Source: Lachnospiraceae bacterium UBA7196
GTDB taxonomy: Bacteria; Bacillota; Clostridia; Lachnospirales; Lachnospiraceae
Assembly (NCBI GenBank): GCA_002490835.1
Contig: DKUU01000041.1
Location: 48,888 to 112,887 of the forward strand
DNA: 64,000 bases
Reading direction: 5' to 3'
Shown: piece after piece, positions 58,203-64,000 of the stretch
Position numbering within the stretch: position 1 is the first letter of the stretch
How the letters are laid out: the number at the start of each line of letters is the position of its first letter
Notes under the pieces: model-generated
Told to the model about the DNA's origin: nothing
Databases searched by the model: none
Seen by the model: only the letters and a program-made list of their open reading frames with translations
Translations under genes and position numbers: made by a program

Positions 58203-58841
58203 ATGCACGAAAGTACATCCGTTGCCATCTTTGGCCACAAACAAGATACCGGAAACTATGAAACCGCCTTAGAGCGCATGAATATCCCTCACTTTACGAC
58301 AACAGACCCCGACAATGCCATGCGCGCGACCCACCTGCTCCTTCCCGGCGGCGGCGATATCACGCCCGCCTTTTTCGGCCAGACAGACCACGGTTCCCTC
58401 CATGTGGACACCGTTCTTGATATTTTACAGTTAAAAGCGCTCGCCCGCTTTGTCGAAAGCAGTAAACCGGTGCTTGGTATCTGCAAGGGGCTGCAGCTCA
58501 TCAATGTCCATTTCGGCGGCGATCTGTTTCAGGATATCGTCTCCGCGGACAGCCACAAATGGATCGGCCGCGACCAGTTCCACCACGTTTATCACTGCAG
58601 TCTGGGCCGGCAGGATTTCTTTTACCAGCTCTACGGCAAGAGCGCTCTGGTCAATTCAGCCCATCATCAGGCTGTCGATCATCTGGGAAACGGCCTGCTT
58701 GCGGTCTGCCGCGCCGGTGACAGTATCGTCGAAGGGCTCATCCATCAGTCTCTGCCCATCATTGCCGTCCAGTGGCATCCCGAAAGGCTGCCCGGCGGAG
58801 ACGGCGAATCCCTGTTCCGCCATTTCCTCGCCCTCTCCTGA
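58203..58841 (+). CDS. Class I glutamine amidotransferase-like hydrolase (peptidase C26)
   Basis: A 212-residue protein of the gamma-glutamyl-gamma-aminobutyrate hydrolase (PuuD-like) group. The catalytic Cys is C94 in VLGICKGLQLI, with H192 and E194 in AVQWHPERLPG, and the LLLPGGGDITP turn precedes them. It is slightly shorter than typical PuuD proteins of about 250 residues. It should cleave gamma-glutamyl bonds; the natural substrate is not shown by context. There are no polyamine genes in the window. Confidence 0.86.
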   Translation: MHESTSVAIFGHKQDTGNYETALERMNIPHFTTTDPDNAMRATHLLLPGGGDITPAFFGQTDHGSLHVDTVLDILQLKALARFVESSKPVLGICKGLQLINVHFGGDLFQDIVSADSHKWIGRDQFHHVYHCSLGRQDFFYQLYGKSALVNSAHHQAVDHLGNGLLAVCRAGDSIVEGLIHQSLPIIAVQWHPERLPGGDGESLFRHFLALS

Positions 58842-58860
58842 CGCATCGTCCCCGCCAATG

Positions 58861-59886
58861 CTATAGTTTCGCTTCCAAATGCTCAATGTTTTTGATCAGT
58901 ACGCTGACGGTCCCGTCCGGATTCGTGATAAACTCCACAAAACGGGGATTCTTGTACTGTTCCATGGGGATCTTGATCTCAATGCCCGTATCCGTGAACA
59001 GATGCTGGCTCTGATACCTGCGCACCGTAGTTTCGCTCTGCGGCTCGATCCGCTCTTTGACCAGATCATACTTCTCCATCTTGTCCTGAAAGGCGGTCCT
59101 AAGCTCCGGCTCATCCTCAAAGATACGCTCGCCGATCTCCTCCACCGTAAAGCCGCCTTTCTCCTCGATCTCCTCCTGAATTATGCTCTTGGCATACATC
59201 TGCCTCTCAAACCGCTCCGATTCGTCGAAACCTTCCTTCTGCACGCTCTCAACGGCCCGTCCCACGATGGAAAGCTTTGCCTTGTGGGAAAGATGGGCGC
59301 TGCATTTTAGGAACAGGAAGGAAAAGTAGTCCGTCTTCTCCCCGTTTACTTCGTACCTCTTCTCCACCACCCACAGCGCCAGATCGGAGAGCCTGATCAC
59401 CGCCGCCTCAGTAAGACGCTGCGTCTGCGAAGGCAGGATGGAGTTGTGACGGATCAGCTCATTGCTGTTGCCCTCTCCCTCGGCAAGCGGCATGGTCCTG
59501 TGCGTGTAAAGGGCCTTAAAGTTCAGCTTAAGAAGGGCCAGATACTCCTCCTCCCCCTCCCTGAAGCGCACCGCCATTAGGTCCGCCGAAGGGATATCGA
59601 TATTTGCCGCCATGATTTCATACAAAAGGCCCGCGATCTCCTGACTGACCGCCACAAAATCCTCGTCGTCGTAGCCGGTCAGCAGCTTGTAAACTTCTGA
59701 TTCCCGCTCGTAGAAACGGCATTCCTTCGCGTCGTCCCCCGCACAGATCCTCCCGATGTGTTCCCGCACAAACTCCGCCACCTCCGAGCCAAACGTAAGC
59801 TCCGTGTCTGAAAGGACCGGCATCCCGATGGTGGCGTCCAAAATATGTACAATAACGTGTTTGATCCTAATATCTTCTTTATTCAT
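58861..59886 (-). CDS. Nucleoid-associated protein (NdpA/YejK family)
   Basis: A 341-residue member of the 37-kDa nucleoid-associated protein family (MNKEDIRIKHVIVHILD opening in the typical style, then IPSADLMAVRFREGEEEYLALLKLNFKALYTH, and the SQTQRLTEAAVIRL and FLKCSAHLSHKAK blocks). Similar proteins bind nucleoids in E. coli, but the role in Firmicutes is little studied. It converges on the C26 gene with a 20-base gap and follows a small unknown gene by 13 bases, so those two form an operon. Confidence 0.85.
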   Translation of the reverse strand: MNKEDIRIKHVIVHILDATIGMPVLSDTELTFGSEVAEFVREHIGRICAGDDAKECRFYERESEVYKLLTGYDDEDFVAVSQEIAGLLYEIMAANIDIPSADLMAVRFREGEEEYLALLKLNFKALYTHRTMPLAEGEGNSNELIRHNSILPSQTQRLTEAAVIRLSDLALWVVEKRYEVNGEKTDYFSFLFLKCSAHLSHKAKLSIVGRAVESVQKEGFDESERFERQMYAKSIIQEEIEEKGGFTVEEIGERIFEDEPELRTAFQDKMEKYDLVKERIEPQSETTVRRYQSQHLFTDTGIEIKIPMEQYKNPRFVEFITNPDGTVSVLIKNIEHLEAKL

Positions 59887-59898
59887 TTGTAATCCTCT

Positions 59899-60282
59899 TT
59901 AATACTTATCAACGTAGTCTGTCCCTGTCTCGGTCTGCATTAGATTTACATAATGTTCCGGATTCCGTTCCATCAACAGCATGGTGTGAAAAGCCATCAG
60001 CAGCATCCTGTCCCCGTTCTCCCGCATCTCATCCCTGTCCCTGTCAAGCTGCGCCTTGAAGTGATCCATCTGCCAGACCATAATGTCGATCAGGCCATAG
60101 CCCGCCACCTTATAGGCGCTTAGAAAATTGCGGTGGTCCAGATAAAATACAAACTCCTCAAAAACCCCCTCTGAAGCCGTCAGCATCGCAAAAAATTTTT
60201 CCAAAAAGGCCTCGTCCTCCCCCGCATGGAAGCAGAGCGCTTTCGCCCATTCGTATGCCCGGCGCTTTTCCCCCTCGCTCAT
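59899..60282 (-). CDS. Hypothetical helical protein (127 residues)
   Basis: A 127-residue acidic, mostly helical soluble protein (MSEGEKRRAYEWAKALCFHAGEDEAFLEK region, then VFYLDHRNFLSAYKVAGYGLIDIMVWQMDHFKAQLDRDRDE). No domain is recognised. It is immediately upstream of the nucleoid-associated protein gene on the same strand, with a 12-base gap, so the two proteins may work together. No ribosome binding site oddity is noticed. Confidence 0.7.
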   Translation of the reverse strand: MSEGEKRRAYEWAKALCFHAGEDEAFLEKFFAMLTASEGVFEEFVFYLDHRNFLSAYKVAGYGLIDIMVWQMDHFKAQLDRDRDEMRENGDRMLLMAFHTMLLMERNPEHYVNLMQTETGTDYVDKY

Positions 60283-60360
60283 CTTTTTTGGTCCTTCCTT
60301 CCAGTTCTTTTTTCCCGCCCGTCCTCATAAGATTAGTAACAACCCAAGGATGTGATCTCC

Positions 60361-61656
60361 ATGACGCTTCTTCAACATATAAACGATATTCTGTGGGGTT
60401 TCCCCCTGCTTGTTTTACTGCTTGGTACCCATATTTATTTTACGCTGCGGCTGCATTTTCCGCAAAGAAACCTGTTTTACGCCATCCGCCTCTCCCTTGT
60501 GGGAGACGACGCGAAAGAACGAAACCTCTCTCCTTTTGCCGCGCTTTCCACCACGCTGGCCGCCACCCTCGGCACCGGAAATATCATCGGCGTCTCCACC
60601 GCCGTCGCGCTCGGCGGACCGGGCGCTATCCTCTGGTGCTGGCTCACCGGCATCCTCGGCATGTCCACCGCCTACGGCGAATGCTATCTAAGCCTCCTCT
60701 ACCGGGAAAAAACGGCGGACGGCGCCTATGTGGGCGGTCCGATGTATGTATTGAAAAATGGTTTACATAATAGTAAACTTGGTTTTCTCTACGCCCTCTG
60801 CGCGCTGGCCGCCGCCTTCGGCGTAGGCTGTACCACGCAGGCAAACTCCGTGACCAGAGCTGCCTCTTTAAGCTTCGGCTTCTCCCCGCATCCGGTGGGG
60901 ATCCTCCTCGCTCTGGTAACCGCCGCTGTGATCATCGGCGGTGTAAAAAGCATCGGCGCCCTCTGCGAGCGCACGGTCCCTGCCATCAGTTTCCTCTATC
61001 TCCTCGGCTGCCTGCTCTTACTCATCCTTTACAGGCACCAGCTTTTGACTGCCGTGATCTGGATCATAAAAGACGCCTTCTCCTTTTCCAGTATAAGCGG
61101 CGGCGTGGCGGGCGCAGGCCTTACACAGGCTCTCCGCTACGGCATTGCCAGAGGCCTCTTTACCAACGAGGCGGGCATCGGCACCTCTGCCATCGCCGCA
61201 GCCGCCTCCCGCACCAAAGACCCCCGCGTTCAGGCCTATGTGTCCATGACAGCCGTTTTCTGGGACACGGTAGTGATGTGCCTGATGACAGGCTTAGTCA
61301 TCGTCTGCAATATGCTCTGCGATCCGGCATCCGCCGCAGGCGCGGCCGAAACCGATCTGACCGCGGCCGCCTTCTCCCACCTGCCCTATGTGGGAGACGC
61401 CTTTTTGACCATCTCGCTCTGCGCCTTTGCGGTGACCACCCTCATCGGCTGGTCTTACTTTGGGGAGAAGGCCACGGAATATCTGGCCGGCCCAAAAGGG
61501 ATTCCCGTTTACAAGCTCTTCTACGTCCTGATGATCTATCTGGGCGCCATCATTCCCATGCGTCTCGTCTGGGAATGCACTGATCTTATCAACGCCCTCA
61601 TGGCACTGCCGAATCTATTAGCGCTTTGGGTGCTGCGGCGGGAGATTCGGTCTTAG
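60361..61656 (+). CDS. Sodium:alanine/glycine symporter (AGCS family)
   Basis: A 431-residue membrane transporter with about 10-11 helices. LAATLGTGNIIGVSTAVALGGPGAILWCWL is the family signature, with GLFTNEAGIGTSAIAAAA further on and WSYFGEKATEYL near the C-terminus. It takes up alanine or glycine with sodium. I use the ATG at 60361, as AAGGA lies ten bases upstream; a GTG at 60352 is too close to it. It converges on the aldo/keto reductase gene with the hairpin block between them. Confidence 0.92.
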   Translation: MTLLQHINDILWGFPLLVLLLGTHIYFTLRLHFPQRNLFYAIRLSLVGDDAKERNLSPFAALSTTLAATLGTGNIIGVSTAVALGGPGAILWCWLTGILGMSTAYGECYLSLLYREKTADGAYVGGPMYVLKNGLHNSKLGFLYALCALAAAFGVGCTTQANSVTRAASLSFGFSPHPVGILLALVTAAVIIGGVKSIGALCERTVPAISFLYLLGCLLLLILYRHQLLTAVIWIIKDAFSFSSISGGVAGAGLTQALRYGIARGLFTNEAGIGTSAIAAAASRTKDPRVQAYVSMTAVFWDTVVMCLMTGLVIVCNMLCDPASAAGAAETDLTAAAFSHLPYVGDAFLTISLCAFAVTTLIGWSYFGEKATEYLAGPKGIPVYKLFYVLMIYLGAIIPMRLVWECTDLINALMALPNLLALWVLRREIRS

Positions 61657-61660
61657 TATA

Positions 61661-61832
61661 TTTGAAGCCTACGGATTGCTCCGGCGCCATAGCGCCTCCC
61701 GCAATCCTGCAACCATTCGGAATCCGCTGATTTACTGCGTAAATCGCTCCTTCCTCATGTTTGGCGGCTCCCAAAGTCACAAGTACTCATGCAAGCATGG
61801 TACTCGTGACTTTTTGAGCCTTAGGCTTCAAA
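61661..61832. repeat. Nested inverted repeats with an inverted copy of a gene's 3' end
   Basis: The outer arms TTTGAAGCCTA (61661-61671) and TAGGCTTCAAA (61822-61832) enclose three hairpins. They are GGATTGC/GCAATCC with inner GGCGC/GCGCC (61673-61707), GATTTAC/GTAAATC around TGC (61729-61745), and the terminator at 61773. The right outer arm is the last codons and stop of the aldo/keto reductase gene, so its inverted copy sits beyond the symporter gene. Confidence 0.8.
61773..61815 (+). terminator. Strong terminator, probably bidirectional
   Basis: AAAGTCAC, AGTAC and CATGC pair with GCATG, GTACT and GTGACTTT around an AA loop, with one bulge and one mismatch, then TTTTT. It serves the rightward symporter gene and, by symmetry, possibly the leftward reductase gene. 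Confidence 0.85.
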
Positions 61833-62945
61833 ATATCCCGCCACAGTCTTTAAGTGTTCGATCACCGGCAGATGCTGTGGACAGGCGTTCTCGCACTGTC
61901 CGCAGGCGATACAGTCTCCCGCCTTGCCAAAGGTCCCCGTCAGCCGTTCGTAGTACTCGCCCTGCGGCGTCCAGCCTTTTCCCTCCACCTCCTGCATCTC
62001 GGCATTGTAGAGCGAAAAATATTTGGGGATGGCAATGTTTTTCGGACAGCCCTCCGTACAGTAAGAACAGCCGGTGCAAGGAATGGCGATATTGCCGTTG
62101 ATCATGGCCGCCGCCCGGTACACCATATGCCGCTCCTCCTCCGTAAGCGGCTTAAAATCCGACATATAACTAGTGTTATCTAATACCTGTTCCATCGTAC
62201 TCATGCCGCTTAGTACCATCTTTACATTGTCAAGGCTGGCCGCAAAGCGGATGGCCCAAGAGGGAATCGACATCTGCGGGTCATAACCCCGAAACATCTC
62301 CTCTACTGCCTGCGGCACCTGCGCCAGCGTCCCGCCCTTGACAGGCTCCATCACCCACACCGGCACCCCGTGTCTTGTCGCCGTCTCATAGCAGAGCTTT
62401 GACTGGATGGCGCTGCTCTCCCAATCCAGATAATTGAGCTGGAGCTGCACAAACTCCATCTCCGGATGCTCCGTCAGCACCTGATCCAGAAACTCCGCAT
62501 TGTCATGGTAGGAAAAGCCGATATGCCTGACAAGTCCCTGTTTTTTCTTCTCCGCCAACCAGTTGAAGCAGTCCAAATCCGTATAGATCTTGTAATGGCC
62601 GAAGCCGATATCGTGCAGCAGATAATAGTCAAAATAAGTAACACCTGTTTTTTTAAGCTGCTGCGCAAAGATTTTGTCCCTGTCCTCCTGATTTTGAATA
62701 AAACTCGCGTGCAGCTTGGTTGCAAGCGTAAAGCTATCCCGCGGATGTCTGTCTACCAGACAGGCCTTTGCCGCATTCTCACTCTGAAAACCGCAGTACA
62801 TCCAGGCGGTATCAAAATAGGTGAAGCCCCTCTCGATAAACGTATCCACCATTTTATTTGTCGTTTCCAAATCGATGCTCGCCGCGTCGTTTGGGTTATG
62901 TAACGGCAGCCGCATCAGGCCGAATCCCAGTTTTTTTGCTTCCAT
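61821..62945 (-). CDS. Aldo/keto reductase with C-terminal 4Fe-4S domain
   Basis: A 374-residue protein with an aldo/keto reductase barrel (GFGLMRLP, FDTAWMYCGFQSE with the catalytic Tyr, YFDYYLLHDI, IGFSYHD) and a C-terminal ferredoxin-like domain. The latter has CTGCSYCTEGCP and CIACGQCENACP clusters, which bind two Fe-S centres. Such fused reductases are common in anaerobes, and their substrates are unknown. I use the ATG at 62945 (MEAKKLGFGL) with AAAGGAAAG upstream. Its stop codon is in the outer arm of the hairpin block. Confidence 0.9.
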   Translation of the reverse strand: MEAKKLGFGLMRLPLHNPNDAASIDLETTNKMVDTFIERGFTYFDTAWMYCGFQSENAAKACLVDRHPRDSFTLATKLHASFIQNQEDRDKIFAQQLKKTGVTYFDYYLLHDIGFGHYKIYTDLDCFNWLAEKKKQGLVRHIGFSYHDNAEFLDQVLTEHPEMEFVQLQLNYLDWESSAIQSKLCYETATRHGVPVWVMEPVKGGTLAQVPQAVEEMFRGYDPQMSIPSWAIRFAASLDNVKMVLSGMSTMEQVLDNTSYMSDFKPLTEEERHMVYRAAAMINGNIAIPCTGCSYCTEGCPKNIAIPKYFSLYNAEMQEVEGKGWTPQGEYYERLTGTFGKAGDCIACGQCENACPQHLPVIEHLKTVAGYFEA

Positions 62946-62988
62946 ACACGCTTTCCTTTCTTTCAATCTACAAACGCAATCCTTATTC

Positions 62989-64000
62989 TCACTTAACCTT
63001 TACTATATATCTTACGGTAACAGGCTTTACATTATCCGCCTGTTCCGCAAAAGTTACCTTAAATTGCAGGGAATAGCTCTTCCCTTTGACCGCACGTCCC
63101 CCGCGCGTCATGGTAAGCGTCCCCTTCCCCTCTCCATGATAGGAATAAGCAAAGGCATCCGTGTTTCCCACAAGCGCCACATTTTCGATCTCAGGCGCAT
63201 CCGCCCCTTTTAAGACCGCTTTCATGTCTAAGTCCACAGAATTATAGGAACCGCTGTACATCAGGGCGGTCTTTGGCGAAGCGCTCACCTTCGCGCTGCC
63301 CTGCTTTACCTTAAATTTCACGGGAGACGTCCGAATTTCTTCCGTATCCCCGTTCACATTCCGCACGGTAAGTATGGGCGTCACCGTGTACTGATATTTA
63401 ATAACGAGTGTTTCGTTATTTTTCGCCCGCAGCTCTACGGTCTTCCCGTCCTCACTCCATCTTGCGCGGAACAGATGCGCGTCCCGCCCTGTCAGCTTCA
63501 CTTCTCTGTCCGCCGGGATCGAAAACGTACCGTTCACCGCCTTTAAGGAAGGCGTCAATGTCATATAGCTCCCTTCCCTGTTGAGGACGTCGATACTGCC
63601 CTTGGCTGCAATCTTTACCGCTTTATCGGGCGCAGTATTCACCACCTTCAAGGTCAGGGGCGTTTTCCAAATCTGTCCGTCTTTCGCCGCCTGCACTACA
63701 AATTTGTAAGAACCGGCTTCCACCGCCTTATTGTTCAGCCGCGCCGCCACTTTATAACACCCGTTTTCTTTTACGACGGAAAAGATCACCTGACTGTTCT
63801 GCACCAGCGCCAGCGCCTTTTTCTTTGTATCTTTCGGATCGCAGTAAACGCTTATCCGCACATTCTGTGCCGCAAGGATGTCTCCGCCATTCTTCCATCT
63901 GACGGCAGTGGAAGCCGCCTCATATCCTCTGTAGACTTCGTTCGCATTGAGCTGCAAAGTTTTCTTCTCCAAGCCAATAGCAGGCTCCCCCATATTCACC
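62989..64000 (-). CDS. C-terminal part of a surface-type protein with Ig-like repeats
   Basis: At least 336 codons in a frame that runs off the right edge; the true start lies outside the window. The translation is rich in beta-strand-like segments of Ig-like or fibronectin-like repeats (VVNTAPDKAVKIAAKGSIDVLN; YQYTVTPILTVRNVNGD; VKFKVKQGSAKVSASPKTALMYSGSYNSVDL; YSLQFKVTFAEQADNVKPVTVRYIVKVK). This looks like the tail of a large secreted or cell-wall protein. No LPXTG or membrane anchor is seen at its end. No signal peptide can be judged. Confidence 0.6.
   Translation of the reverse strand, partial: VNMGEPAIGLEKKTLQLNANEVYRGYEAASTAVRWKNGGDILAAQNVRISVYCDPKDTKKKALALVQNSQVIFSVVKENGCYKVAARLNNKAVEAGSYKFVVQAAKDGQIWKTPLTLKVVNTAPDKAVKIAAKGSIDVLNREGSYMTLTPSLKAVNGTFSIPADREVKLTGRDAHLFRARWSEDGKTVELRAKNNETLVIKYQYTVTPILTVRNVNGDTEEIRTSPVKFKVKQGSAKVSASPKTALMYSGSYNSVDLDMKAVLKGADAPEIENVALVGNTDAFAYSYHGEGKGTLTMTRGGRAVKGKSYSLQFKVTFAEQADNVKPVTVRYIVKVK

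Overview
The window looks like a chromosomal segment of a low-to-moderate GC Firmicute, most likely a gut Lachnospiraceae (Clostridia). The grounds are Clostridia-type Shine-Dalgarno sites, family-level matches (DUF6320, DUF4125, DUF6171, CD1871A, Rpn and TIGR04076 proteins) and a heavy load of carbohydrate ABC importers paired with intracellular glycoside phosphorylases and hydrolases. The assignment is from recognised protein families and was not checked by a database search.

Left part (1-20,000). A macromolecular-synthesis block reads leftwards: a dGTPase-like HD hydrolase, dnaG primase and rpoD (cut by the window edge). An HSL-type esterase sits next to a divergent pair made of a condensation/acetyltransferase-fold enzyme and a DUF6320 membrane protein. 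From 7,805 to 19,847 a leftward gene set appears to encode near-complete N,N'-diacetylchitobiose use: a GH94 chitobiose phosphorylase, a phosphohexose mutase, a YesM-type sensor kinase, an ABC importer, a YesN-type regulator, NagB and NagA. Phosphorolysis would give GlcNAc-1-P and GlcNAc; the mutase, NagA and NagB carry the phosphorylated half to fructose-6-P. No GlcNAc kinase is visible.

Middle (20,000-38,000). Two tRNA-Leu genes lie head to head. Next to the rightward one is an integrase reduced to its two ends, then an AT-rich accessory stretch with small unknown genes, an Rpn nuclease, broken genes (a frameshifted TIGR04076 gene and a truncated ORF) and a hairpin that covers a ribosome binding site. 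Further right are a methyltransferase, a LacI-type sensor fused to GGDEF, an unusual carbamoyltransferase, a stand-alone lantibiotic-immunity ABC transporter with its two-component system, aroA with a GNAT gene, and a TlpA / CD1871A / 4Fe-4S membrane protein module.

Right part (38,000-64,000). A leftward operon (ABC importer, GH36 alpha-galactosidase, GH13_4 amylosucrase-like enzyme) fits raffinose-family sugar use. A divergent AraC regulator is followed by two more GH94 phosphorylases, one resembling 1,2-beta-oligoglucan phosphorylase and one cellobiose/cellobionate type. Next comes a leftward pectin side-chain cluster (GH51, DUF6171, secreted GH53, MATE exporter, AraC regulator). Housekeeping-like genes follow: class I amidotransferase, nucleoid-associated protein, AGCS symporter, Fe-S aldo/keto reductase and the C-terminal part of a surface-type protein.

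Several gene ends carry elaborate nested inverted repeats, some overlapping stop codons. They are the main structure the genes do not explain.
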